Source: Macrocystis pyrifera (Eukaryota > Sar > Phaeophyceae > Laminariales > Laminariaceae). From it: a stretch of 64,000 nucleotides of DNA. Positions 22,301 to 32,640 of the stretch are shown here, in pieces (within the stretch, counting starts at the first letter, position 1; the number at the start of each line of letters is the position of its first letter). The stretch is taken from positions 6,602,934 through 6,666,933 of the forward strand of contig JASSKH010000026.1 of NCBI GenBank assembly GCA_031763025.1, written 5' to 3'. The notes below the pieces were generated by a model. The model saw nothing but the letters and a program-made list of their open reading frames with translations, ran no database searches and was not told where the DNA came from. The position numbers and the translations under genes are program-made.

Positions 22301-25300
22301 GGACCTAAGAACAGCCAACGACAGTCCCGCAGGAGGAAACCCGGCCACCGGGTCAAAACCCCCTGTATAACACATATACTCCAAACCATTGCAATTGAAA
22401 CAACGGCCGCATTCCAGACGATGACCATGGCCAGAAAATAAAATGCCAAGCGGTGCCCTACTCCCCCATGACCCTCAAAGTAGCGCAGGGTTGGCGACCT
22501 GACAAATTATTCCTCGCATCACTCAAACATGGTACTCATCGAATAATGCTCATACCCCTCACTCACCCTCCAAAGGAAGATTCAACAAGAACCTACGATG
22601 AGACTTAAAAGGGGTCGCAGCAAGGGATTTCCTCAAAATATCCGCGTGCTGCTCTTCCGAAGCTACGAACTGAATGTCGATCTTCTTAGCACGAAGTAGC
22701 TCTCTGACAAAATGAAAACGCACGTCGATATGCTTACTCCGAGCAGAACTAAGAGGGTTTTCAGCCAACGCTATGGCCCCCTGGTTATCCTCGAAAACCC
22801 GGACACATGATCCGCTTAGCTCTGGACAGATAAACGACAACACCGCGCCCGTAAACAAAGCTTCCTTCACCCCTTCACCCAGGGCAACATACTCTGCTTC
22901 TGCTGTCGACAACGTAACACACCTCTGCGTACTACTTGCCCAACTGACGGCCGCACCCCCTAGGGTAATTACCGTCCCCGATACCGAGCGCCTATCGTTC
23001 GACTTATCCGCATAATCAGCATCACTATACGCAGTCAAATCCAAACCCGAGCCCCGTACAAAAGTCAATCCCGTAAACCTGGTCCCGTGGAGGTAAGCCA
23101 TAATCTTCAAAACTGCCTTCCAGTGCCTCTCCGTTGGGTTGTGGGAGTGGCGCGCCACAGCACGCACAGCGTTCGAGATGTCCGGCCTCGTCATGGTCGA
23201 CAGCCACATCAAGCTGCCCACAGCCTCCCTGTACGGCCAGTCTCCTCCAAGTTCGCCCTCCTCTCTTGGACCTAGTTCCACACCGGGGGTCGCGGGGATA
23301 TCAGAGGATGAGTTAACACCAAAACGATTCAGCATGCTCTCAATGAACGCCTTCTGCGTAATCTCCAATGTCCCCAGTTCCCAGTCGCGTTTGAAAGCAC
23401 AACCAGTGTACCAAGTCAGTTCGCCAAGGTTATTCGTGGGAAATTTCATAGCTAGCGCGGCATGGAAATCTCTACATGTCTCATCCGATCCTGCGATCAC
23501 GATGTCATCTACATGAACGGCCATGATCAGTTCTACCTTGCCGTCCACAACCATGCGAAACACACACGGGTCAAACCTACACTGCTCCATTCCGTACTCT
23601 ACCACGGTCTCTACCAATAATCCGGCCCACTGCCGTCCGCTCTGCTTTAGACCATACAGTGATCTGTTTAGGCAGACGATCTTTCCTGACATGTCACCAC
23701 ACCCACCGGGCAGTTTCATGTATATCTCGGCGTCGAGTTTCGCGCGAACAAAAGCTTGTGCGACGTCTAGATGAAAAATCTTTAAACCATGTTCATTTGC
23801 AACAGCCGCCAGAAATTTAACTGACGCTGACGAGGGAGTCGGTGCAAACGTTTGAAAATAATCTACATCCTGCACCTGGCTAAAACCCTTAGCCACAAGT
23901 CTGGCCTTTGTCTTTACTATCAAGCCATCCTTATCCGTCTTGTAGGTAAACACCCATTTCGCACCTACAGGTTTCCGCCCTTTTGGCGGTGTCGCGGCTT
24001 CGTACGTACCGGTCGTTTTGTGACCGTCCAACTCAATTTTCATGGCCTCGTGCCACGCCGCTTTGTATTGAGAACGCTCTACATCTGCTACGGACTGTGG
24101 GGGCGGTTCTACGTCTTCCGGAAAACCACTCGGCATGCACACGCTCAACTCCCCTTTGTTCTCCACAGCAGGTCCTCCGGCCATCAAAGCCACTGCGTCC
24201 TCCGTCGTCCAGGGCGTACGATCCAGCATACTCCCAGGCTTCGTCCACGACTCGTACACTGCCGCAAGCAGCGCGTCTGCGGTCCTTTCATCCATCCTTA
24301 TCTGGTGCACAGCAGGTTCACCCTCCAGGCGTTGGCTTTGACCCCGGGTACGGCCCCGTACAGTCGGGGGGAGCCGGCCCCAGCTGCTGAGCTCGTGTGC
24401 TGGCCTTCCCGACAGGACCGCGGGGGGATCCTCACCGTCCCCTTGCCCGGTGTCGGAGGCTGATGCTGCGCCCGGGTCGTTTCCGGCCCTCCCTGTTGGG
24501 ACCGAGGAGGCGTCCACGGCGCCCCCTTGAGACGAATCCATCGTCTCGGGTGTTTCGGCCCTCCCTGTCGGGACCGAGGAGGCGTCCACGGCGCCCCCTT
24601 GAGACGAACCCATCGTCTCGGGTGTTTCGCCGCCGGCCTCGCCGGCGGCAGGTGCCTGCTGTGCGCGCTCCGGCATAAACGCGTCCAGGTCAAAACCCCA
24701 CGTCACGTCGAGGTCGTTCAAGTGAGCCAGACCGTTGTCCAGCTCATTCACCACCCCCCGCACCACCTCGATCCGACGTGCTCACGTCGTCTGCCTCTGA
24801 CCCCCCCTTTTCCGTAGACAGGGAGTCATTCGCCTGGGCAGGTACAGGTGGTGCAGGCGACACGCGTTGCCAGGTGACATTGCGCGTTATTAGCACAGTG
24901 CGGTTCTTTGTCAGCACTCGTACTGAATCACCGGGGTAGTTTGTTGCAGGGCCGAGGTAAAAGCACTCTTGCGCTTTCGCCTGTGACTTGTTTTCCCTCT
25001 TCACCTTGCAATAGCCAGGCTTGAGGAAGGGCAGTAGTACTACCGGGGGGGGGCTACCATGCCACATCTCATGTGGCGACTTGCTCTGCGGGTTAGCTGT
25101 TGTTGCTGTGCGGTTCAAGGCGTCACACGCCCAGTGGGACGCTTCCGCCCACAACGACGGCGTGGCCGGGAGTTTCGCGCCAGAAAAAAAGCTCTTGAGC
25201 CTGGATTCGGCCCGCCATTGCGGCCGTCTCTATCAAACCTAGCGCGCGCTCTGCTACTCCATTGTATTGGGGACTGTCGGCCGTCGTGAATCCCTGCTTG

Positions 25301-28300
25301 ATCCCTCGTGATCTACACAGGTCGCCAAACTTTCCCCCGCGGAATTCACCACCCCCATCAGATCGGACGATTACCACCGTAGAAGGGACACCGTCTGCAC
25401 GAGAATCCGCAAGGAACAGCTCGAACATTTCCGCGGCGTCCGACTTGTGGCGCATAAAGTACACCCACGTATACCGTGAAAAATCGTCGCGCACGATGAG
25501 AGTATACCGCTTCCGCCCGAGAGACTCTACCACCTTTGGTCCACTCAAATCCACAAAAACCCTCCCGAGCTTCTTATCTGCTCGTGTGTGTGTGGACTGC
25601 TTGATACCTTTGCGGAGACCCTTTGCCATGGAGCACCCTTTGCACTCCAGCAGCTTTCCCTCGAGGACAATCCCTTGCTGCTCCGCGGTCTTGCGAAGTA
25701 GTACCTCGTGGGAGTGTCCAGCAGCGCAGTGGAAATCGTTGATGTTGATTGCAGACTTGTTGGGCAGTTGTCCCGGGGCGAGTACAGCACAGGCATTTTC
25801 CCCACAACTGCGGTCGACCCGGTAGCCGTATAGGCTGTAGAGAGTCCCACTCAACGGGAACACGATCGAACGCTCCGACTTGAGCCTGATTACAACCCCC
25901 GTGGGGCACTCTTCGAAAGTATGGCCGTTTTTGACCAGAGTGGGCAGGGAAAATAAGTGGTAGCGGAGATCCGGCACGTGCGCAACGTTCGTAAGCAGCA
26001 CTTGCACGGGACCGTTTCCGGACCGAAAGACAACACTCACGTCACCGTAACCTTCGATCGCTCGGGTGGATCCGTCAGCGATTCGGAGAGTCAAGTTGCA
26101 TTCTCTATAATTGATCATGCAGTCAGCGGAGGGCGTCATGTGGGTAGACGCACCACTATCACATATCCAAGCCTCGTCTCCTACCTGCCAAGCAGACTCC
26201 CCTTCCCCCGCACCATCGCTCCACTTGCCTGTCTCTTCGGCCTTGAAAGCTGAGGCCTGGACCGTACCTTTTTCCGGGTCGTCGTCCTTGCCCCATCCTT
26301 ACTCGTCACCGCCATGACAGCTTCTTCTTTCGATGACGGGCAGACATCAGCAGCGTGCCCCAGCCCGTTGCATCGACTGCATCGATCCGTGGACATGGGA
26401 CAGGCATCGGCAGAGTGCCCGCGTCCCTGGCATCGACTGCATAGCTTCGCCGTACACTCGCTCCTCCAATGGCCCTTCTTGCCACACCTATGGCACTTGC
26501 CCACTGGATTACTTCCGCTGGCGGCTTTGGCATCGTTACCATTGCCACCAGCAGCCGCGGCCGAGCCATCACCGTCCTCGTTGGAGCCTCTACCGCCTCG
26601 TCCGTGGCCCCGTCGTCCACCTTTTTCTTTGCTATTTCCTCCGCCTTTCCGGCGACCACCACCGCCGCCGCCGCCGCCGGCGTACATAGCATGGCCTGCG
26701 TGGCCAGCGTTGGACCCCTTCTTCCTGTTTCCAGAAAGTCGGTGATGCCGTTCTCGAACAGCCTTGATGATGTCCTCACGGTCGATGCTGTCACGTGATG
26801 CCAGGTTCCGAGCCTCCACTTCGTATTCGGCAGGCAGAGCGTCAATAAATATGGTGTACAGCATGTGGTCATCTACTGACATTCCTGCTGTTCGCATTTC
26901 CGCGGCAAGATCCTCGATCCTGCCCATCTCCTCGAGCGGGTTGCTCCCCGGCGCCATCTTAAAACTGTTAAGGCGTCGGGAGAGGTCTGATTTGGCTCCC
27001 GTCGTCTGAGGGCCGTACCACGCAAGGAGAGCGTCCCACGCTTGCCTCGGCGAGGTACACCGGTGCAAAATGCTTTTATCGCTCTTGCTCTTGAGGGCCG
27101 TCGACAGGAAATTCCATGCCAGTGTATGCCTGTGCACACTTTCGCGGCTAAACCCCCTAGCGACAAGCATCGAGTTTTCGGTGTTTAATTCCCCTACGGG
27201 AATGTACTGTGGTGGATCCGACACGAAAGCAGACAAGAAACCAACTCCTTTGGCGTAATACCGCGCGTCTCTTGTCCAGGGGTTGAACTCAGATTTTAGC
27301 CCACTAAACGATGGCACAGGAGTGTGTTTGAAGGCCAAATGGCGCGATAGAGGCAGATCAAATCCACCACCCAACTCACCGCCAGGGTATGCACCCCATC
27401 CTCCTGTCCTCCCATGCTGGTCTGGATGACCCCTCGGTGGGCCAACCTCGACAGGCAACGCAGTTCTTCCGCGTCCAGTTGCTCCCAAATCTGGCGAGGC
27501 GCCCTGACGCAAATTTGTCTCTTGTTCTGCTGCAATCTCTCTTACAGCAGTGGGTACTGCCCCTTGTGGGCTCTCCCCTACAGCAGTGCTACTCACAGCG
27601 CTGCCGGACTCCGATCGGCCGTTGTTCCTCATGAACTCGGCCATCATGTCCCTCATGGCGTTCATCATCGACGCCTCTCTTTTCTCCATCGCCAGTTCGA
27701 TCTCGCGTCGCAGCGTTTCAACGTCACGTGGAGAGTCGGGCTCTTCTTGAGCCGATCCCTTCGAGGGCATCGTGGGCTTCTGGTACTAGACCTCAAACGT
27801 TCAAGTTCACTAGTGTGTTCGTAGAGTCCAAGCCTGGATGCCCTGACCACCACGTGGTCTGATGAGTTGCTTTATAGTCGTTGTATTAGAGGACAGATGA
27901 GGGGAGAAAGAGCGGAGCCTAGCTCGTAGCTCGGAGCAGAGAACGGAGCAGAGAACAGAGTGCTCAAACTCTCCTCGTGAACACACGGCATAATTCATAA
28001 TAACGCCTGCGAAGATATACGCAACCCTCTACAACTTGTAACCGGCGCTGCTGGAACGATCCAAACGAACAATCACGGGGAAGTAAAACGTTGAGGTTCG
28101 CCTCCGAAAATCAACACGTGCGCTGCACGCTACTGCAGGCGGCCGGCCGGTTAGTGGTGTCCAACGTTTCGACTCCTATTTCCTATTGTTGTTAGACCAC
28201 CCCGAGTGAAACGTACTACGCCACCACAAAGACCCCAGAGGGAGGGGGGGGGGGGGGGGGGCGTACTCATTTGTTGCTTGCGTTAGTCATTTGACCATTG

Positions 28301-30054
28301 ACCACACATCTCTTTCGAGACGGAGCGGGGAGGGGGGGGGCGCACGGAGGGGGCGGGCGAAAAAACGCCGCCCCCGGCGCTGCCGTTCTCCCGTCCAACA
28401 CGGTCTCTTCACATGGGTGACCAGGATAAATAGCTAGACAGATGCTACTCGGCATTTCTCGGCACGCTTACCGGGCGCGCGACGCAGCACAGGCAGCAAA
28501 AGCTCTCGTCCGACGTGCGTCGACCCCATTTGTCACCGTCGGAAACTTTCTCTGGGGGTGATTATGCGAGTCTTGCACGGGCACCCGAGCGTTGTCTGCC
28601 GCCTTTCAAAAGTGTGGCCATTTTGTGTTGCGTCACGAAGAAATCCCACAAAAACATACATTGGTATAATAATACCCGGTACTGGTATTCCTATTTACTA
28701 AGGGGGGCCATAGTAAATAAGACCTACGGTTCAAACAAAACCTGTATATTTACCTTTTTTTAACCAACCATATTTGGTCCTATTTACAATGGTCCCCCGT
28801 CATAGTGGGATAACGAGATCGCAAAAAAAAAAAATAGGGCAAGGTACGGTACGGTGCGGTGCGGTGCGAGTCCGCTCACCTCAGTGACGGTAATTACGAA
28901 CCCGAGAGCTCCCACCGAGGTTCCCTCCACCTCTTCGATCAGCTTTCGCCTGGTGGCACCAACAAGGAGAAACGTGTCTGAGCGCGCGACAAACCGGGGC
29001 GTTACTGGTCTGATTCCGTCGCCCCCGGCTACCATATGCAGGCACCCCCGAAGACGGAGTTATTGACCATCAGTGATAAACCATTAAAATAACACGTGCT
29101 GCTTCACCATGACGCTACCGGCCTCTGACGATACGCCTCGTACGGTTTCTCTACGGCCACCGTTATTCGTCAGCTAAACACCACAATGCGTGTACTGCTG
29201 CTGCAACCGCCACTGCTACATATTACTGCTATTACCACTGACTGCTGTACTTTTTATACAAATACCGCTGCGGTTACCATCAGACTCCTCCTACGAGTAC
29301 AACCAACATTGCCACAGTAATAGTAATACAACTACCACTGGAGCTGCTGCTACCCCTTGTATCTAGGGCTGTACGCGGGTTGGGTCGGGCCGGGTCAAAC
29401 CTCGTGGGTCAGGTCGGGTCGGGTCGGGTAACGGGGACCGGGCCCGACCCGTGATAATGTCATGACCTGACCCCACCCGACCCGGCCCAACCCGACCCGT
29501 GAGATTTCGATCCCTTCCTGACCCGACCCACGGGTTGGGGTCATGACCCGTGAAGATATTCACCACCACTACATCACCAGGCAAAAAACTTCTCCAGTGG
29601 AACATGAGGGAACCGAAGATCGTGGATGGGCAACACGCCGCTCGAGACAACGGTAACTGTGCGAGCGAAAAAGAGCTGAAAAAAAAAAAAACGCACCCAG
29701 CTGAAGACTAAATCTGTATACAGCGGTAACACTAATCCAACGAAGCGAGAACACCCTACCCCTACCCGCTGCGGAACCACCGCTATAATAAAAACGCCGA
29801 CGCCAACACCATCACCACGAAAACCACCAACGAAAATCACCCATACCATCAGCACCATCAACACCATCACCACATCACCACAACCAACACCACCAATACA
29901 AACAAGAACGCCACCACCGCTAACACCACCACCACCACCGCCATCACCACCACATCATCTTCCCTTTCCTCCCCCCCAGTTCTCACCGCACTGTGTCCTT
30001 CAGCTTCGGCCCGAAATCCGAAGGCGGTATGAGCATGGGTCGCTTCAACTCTTT
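19369..30054 (-). CDS. RPB7: RNA polymerase II subunit RPB7 (multi-exon; first exon not found)
   Basis: RPB7 pairs with RPB4 in the polymerase II stalk and binds nascent RNA. Exons in transcript order (minus strand): 30,054-29,987, 28,949-28,880, 21,506-21,318, 20,354-20,217, 19,425-19,369 (stop TAG). All splice sites are GT-AG and all phases agree, giving 173 codons against about 171 residues usual for RPB7. Exon 1 found holds PPSDFGPKLKDTV and joins RKLIEEVEGTSVGALGFVI (tip domain). The third exon holds VYRAICFRPFVNEVLDA and GFFAEVGPLEVFVSRL (start of the S1/OB domain). The last two hold VRLRIIGVTV and VGSIKDDFLGLVSG. The start codon exon, expected to encode about 5-10 residues beginning MFF or MFY, is missing. 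Copia-1 and MITE copy 3 lie in the 7.4-kb intron between the second and third exons listed. RPC25 is less likely because the spacing and C-terminus match RPB7. Confidence 0.9.
21130..21272 (+). repeat. AACCAAAGC / AAAAC microsatellite in RPB7 intron
   Basis: Imperfect repeats of CAAAGCAAACC followed by (AAAAC)n, within the RPB7 intron 20,355-21,317. Confidence 0.75.
21989..22244 (-). repeat. Copia-1 3' LTR
   Basis: 256 bp, beginning TGTTCG and ending CGAACA in plus orientation. A purine-rich tract (AGCCAGGGAGGG, minus strand, 22,245-22,256) sits directly inside it and is the likely plus-strand primer. Confidence 0.95.
22559..24766 (-). pseudogene. Copia-1 reverse transcriptase - RNase H ORF
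   Basis: 735 codons. An N-terminal linker carries two copies of the 24-residue ETPETMGSSQGGAVDASS-type repeat and is Pro/Gly-rich. The Copia reverse transcriptase follows, with KWVFTYKTDKDG, AFVRAKLDAEIYMKLPGG, and the catalytic box as HVDD rather than the usual YVDD. RNase H has AYSDADYADKSNDRRSVSG and LSTAEAEYVALGEG. This ORF itself is open to its stop and ends LNLPLEGE. It is in the +1 frame relative to the integrase ORF upstream, so as a polyprotein the copy needs a frameshift. Confidence 0.9.
24744..26286 (-). pseudogene. Copia-1 protease - integrase region
   Basis: Two frames. 26,286 to about 25,185 holds protease CDSGASTHMTPS, the integrase zinc-binding region (HCAAGHSHE and LLECKGCSMAKG), and catalytic residues in VFVDLSGP, VRSDGGGEFRG and NGVAERALG. 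About 25,185 to 24,744 holds the integrase C-terminus. The first break is a lost C near 26,287 and the second is an expanded A-run near 25,185, both by comparison with Copia-3. The segment ends in a stop just after a G-rich run. Confidence 0.85.
26181..27770 (-). CDS. Copia-1 Gag with three zinc knuckles
   Basis: 529 codons from the first ATG after the 5' LTR (MPSKGSAQEEPDSP). The capsid-like region includes GFSRESVHRHTLAWNFLSTA and SLDRR-type helical segments. A Gly/Arg-rich basic linker follows. Three CCHC knuckles come next (CHRCGKKGHWRSEC, CSRCQGRGHSADAC, CSRCNGLGHAADVC). The last about 30 residues are out of frame after a one-base deletion; without it the frame would continue into the protease. 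Confidence 0.9.
   Translation of the reverse strand: MPSKGSAQEEPDSPRDVETLRREIELAMEKREASMMNAMRDMMAEFMRNNGRSESGSAVSSTAVGESPQGAVPTAVREIAAEQETNLRQGASPDLGATGRGRTALPVEVGPPRGHPDQHGRTGGWGAYPGGELGGGFDLPLSRHLAFKHTPVPSFSGLKSEFNPWTRDARYYAKGVGFLSAFVSDPPQYIPVGELNTENSMLVARGFSRESVHRHTLAWNFLSTALKSKSDKSILHRCTSPRQAWDALLAWYGPQTTGAKSDLSRRLNSFKMAPGSNPLEEMGRIEDLAAEMRTAGMSVDDHMLYTIFIDALPAEYEVEARNLASRDSIDREDIIKAVRERHHRLSGNRKKGSNAGHAGHAMYAGGGGGGGGRRKGGGNSKEKGGRRGHGRGGRGSNEDGDGSAAAAGGNGNDAKAASGSNPVGKCHRCGKKGHWRSECTAKLCSRCQGRGHSADACPMSTDRCSRCNGLGHAADVCPSSKEEAVMAVTSKDGARTTTRKKVRSRPQLSRPKRQASGAMVRGKGSLLGR
27816..28071 (-). repeat. Copia-1 5' LTR
   Basis: 256 bp; two differences from 21,989-22,244. Carries the Copia-1 promoter by position. 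No classic TGGTATCAGAGC-type primer site follows it; the adjoining sequence on the minus strand starts CACTAGTGAACTTGAACG. Confidence 0.95.
28240..28260 (+). repeat. poly-G tract in RPB7 intron
   Basis: Run of about 19 Gs after GGGAG; length may be unreliable. Confidence 0.8.
28698..28802 (+). mobile_element. 105-bp MITE (TA target site), copy 3
   Basis: Same length and orientation as copy 2, flanked by TA (28,696-97 and 28,803-04). Terminal inverted repeats AGGGGGGCCATAGTAAATA / TATTTACAATGGTCCCCC are more diverged. It lies only 78 bases from an RPB7 exon, close to that exon's splice donor. Confidence 0.8.
29365..29562. mobile_element. short diverged relative of the GGGTC hAT-type MITE
   Basis: Starts TAGGGCTGTACGCGGGTTGG and ends GGGTCATGACCCGTGAAG, both resembling the inverted termini of the element at 3803-4695. 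The interior is GGGTC/GACCC repeats in both orientations. No intact target duplication seen. It lies in the RPB7 intron 28,950-29,986. Confidence 0.6.
29790..29960 (+). repeat. CAC/ACC-rich low-complexity stretch in RPB7 intron
   Basis: Imperfect ACC/CACCAT triplets, ending about 27 bases from the donor of exon 29,987-30,054. It gives long spurious open frames on the minus strand. Confidence 0.8.
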
Positions 30055-32000
30055 CTGCAAACAACGAACAGCGTTCGCGACATCCGTACGACAGTAAATG
30101 GCGAACGACGAAGACGAGCAAGGGTTGGGGGGGGGCGGGGCACACGGTCAGATGGTGCGCATACCCCCTTTGCGGTGGGAATATGCACGTGGTTGTTGTT
30201 GGTGCTGTACTGGTACCAGGTGCAACACAGCACGAGTACCGTGTAGACCCTGTTGTCTGGTGCATATGATTGGTCTTCGTCTCGCCAAAAGTCCCCAACC
30301 CGACCCTACCCGATCCGACCCGACCCGTGAGAATTCATAAAATTCCTGGCCCTACCCGCGGGTCGGGTCATGCATAACCTGTGAAGAGCTCCATGAACGC
30401 ATACATATTCTGGTGTACCCGGGTATAAACCTTGGTTGTGCTGGTCATACTCGGAATGATACCTGGGTACCTCTAGATTGCATACCCTATTGATCACATC
30501 CTTGAAGGCTTCGCATGCGTGCCGGCACTCGCCTGCACCCGTGCTCCGGGAAGGGGAGAGGGGAATAAGCCACCCGCTACGGTCGCTGAAAGACACGTAG
30601 AAGGAAATCGCGAAACGGCGAGAGAGGTCCATGATTTGGTGCAACCCAATGATTTGCAGCTGCTGAAGAAAGCTCCATCGTCGGCCGAGGAAAACAACAC
30701 GGACTCGTGCGCATGCATGCACGAAAGGACGGAGCTAAATCGCGTAGTCGGAATACTTCCTACCAGCACCTTTTTATTGAGGACGGAAATAAACGCTATA
30801 AAAAAACGCTTAATCCTTCGCGCGTCACCAGCTGCCATTGACGGCAGAGATTGCGCGTTACGCGGTACACGTTTGTTCGCCTTCGGAAGTCCACGGTCTT
30901 GGTCAAAGAGCATCATCGCAGAGGTCTTTGGTTTTTGGGCGCAAGCAACTTTCGGGCGCGTGGCACCGATACGGGCAGCAGCAGGGCAGCGGTGATGTAG
31001 CTGTCCACGTATGCAACAGCTGCCGGGCACTGGCCCTGCCGTGGCGCGCTACAGCTGCTGAAACGATGAAGCCTCGTGGCAAAAAAAACGGTGTTGTGGC
31101 AAAACCGGGGATGGCATCCAGGCATCCCCTGCCCACCCCGGGGATTTTTGGAGCGACCGCCTCCTCCCAAAAGCATACAGTAACACTGCAACGCTTCTAG
31201 GATTAGCTGCAATTACAGTAAATGCTATGACGGGAGTTTCATGTTTTTCAAGGTGCCTTTTCATGCAAAAAAAAACAAATATGCACCATGCCAGAGCTCC
31301 ATCATCACTCCAGGAAAACAACCCGGACTCCGCATGCATGTGTATAATATTATACCAACGAAAAAGACGGAGACACGTAGTACCTTGATATCGAGAACGG
31401 ACATCATGGCAAGCCCTTCGCGCGCTAGCTGCTACACAAATAGCGGTAAAGGACAGAACGCCACACCCCAGCCCCGCAGTGTCTCTTTTCTGCTGAGATT
31501 GACTAACACCTGGCAAGTAGCAGGGACGTCGTTGCTGCGCGTGTCGTAGACTCCGTACGGAGTAGGTACTAGAGTATGCTTCGTCCTTGAGACGATATTT
31601 CCCTCGCAGCCTCTGACAAGGCAAGGCCAGCTAGGACCCTTTTTTTTATTTCGCTGCCGACGACGCTCGAGGACCCACCTCCGCCTCCCCCCGTTTCCCC
31701 CCCCCCCTCTGATGTTGAGGGAAGCGTGAGACCTCGCGTGCCGCACGCAGATCGTGTACTCGCATGGAAGGACTTCAAGTTCGCTACCATTACTCGAAAT
31801 ACCTCACTTACAACAGTAGTACTACATACCACGCCCACAAACGTAATACAGACAGTACAACCCACGATCCGTTATTTACTCTGATCGATAGAGGGTCCGG
31901 TGTTGGGGTCTCGCACCAAGTCAGACCTGTGCGGGTTCTCGCCAGACCCGCGGCCCCTCTCGTTCAGATTCACGATCGGCTGGCAACAAGTCGGTCGTGA
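30055..32000. other. upstream of the found RPB7 exons; no gene assigned
   Basis: The missing RPB7 first exon and promoter may lie here or further on. A fragment related to the GGGTC MITE is at about 30,290-30,396. Two diverged copies of a block of about 110 bp (GAAAACAAC..CGGACTC..GCATGCATG) lie at about 30,655-30,765 and 31,290-31,385. A Gly/Ser-rich minus-strand open segment at 31,570-31,720 resembles one at 48,780-48,870. Confidence 0.4.
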
Positions 32001-32640
32001 GTCGATGCTTCCGGTACTATTAATATTAATAATGAGGCGCGTGAAGCGCGCAAAAAGCGGGCGAGCCTTTTTTTTCTTGGAATTTTCCAAGAAAAAAAAA
32101 GCCTCTTCATAGCGGCTCGGATACGAGCGTGGGGTGCCTTGTTTTGAGTTTTTCTGTATGTGTGTGTGTGTGGGGGTGTGTGTGTGTGTGTGTGATTCAA
32201 CATTTTTTTGGGCAACGTTTGACCACCGCCCTCGACGCACACCGCACCAATTCCAGTCCCGGCGGGCTCTGTGGACGCGCACACACAAAAGAGACCTCCT
32301 GGTGCTTGTGCGGTGGTAAGTCGTTCACAGCAGCTCGAGCTAGGTGTGGCAACGTGTGTAGGCACATGTTGGTGCTGGGCCATGTTGAAAAAACACAGAA
32401 CCAACAACACATTATATTTTGAAACCCAGCTAGCTCTACGAGTACTCGTAGGTAGGCAGACTGTGCCTGTCCACAGCAACGAGCGTTCGGGCCATGTCCC
32501 CGAGACATGCTGCAGGCCCACCCTCTTGCTGATGAGGGGACTGAGAAGCAGGAGAGTATCTGCTGTATAATAGTTGTACAGCAGTAGTAGTAGTGGTGGC
32601 ACTGCTAGAAGGAGCTCTGCTGAACACACGTCAGATTGTA
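32001..32640 (-). repeat. inverted copy of the long dispersed repeat at 4.85-5.69 kb
   Basis: Reverse complement shares CAGTCCCCTCATCAGCA, GGACATGGCCCGAACG, CTACGAGTACTCGTAGAG, GGGACTGGAATTGGTG and a terminal block with long A/T runs. It includes a (TG)n microsatellite at 32,155-32,193. A near-perfect palindrome lies at 32,064-32,104, with arms of about 18 bp (GCC, T8, CTTGGAA). Confidence 0.65.

Larger units (their letters stand above)
21989..28071 (-). mobile_element. Copia-1, full-length Ty1/Copia retrotransposon in an RPB7 intron
   Basis: The 6,083-bp element has 256-bp LTRs at both ends, two LTR differences, TGTTCGT...ACGAACA termini and a perfect 5-bp target duplication ATCAC (21,984-21,988 and 28,072-28,076). 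Domain order gag - zinc knuckles - protease - integrase - reverse transcriptase - RNase H is that of Copia. It is transcribed in the same direction as the host gene RPB7. The coding region is broken by frame changes near 26,287, 25,185 and 24,750, so this copy is probably unable to make all proteins. The near-identical LTRs indicate a recent insertion. Confidence 0.95.

Noticed and set aside
23983..24463. Plus-strand proteins over Copia-1
   Set aside because: Antisense of the Copia-1 reverse transcriptase and linker; no family motif.
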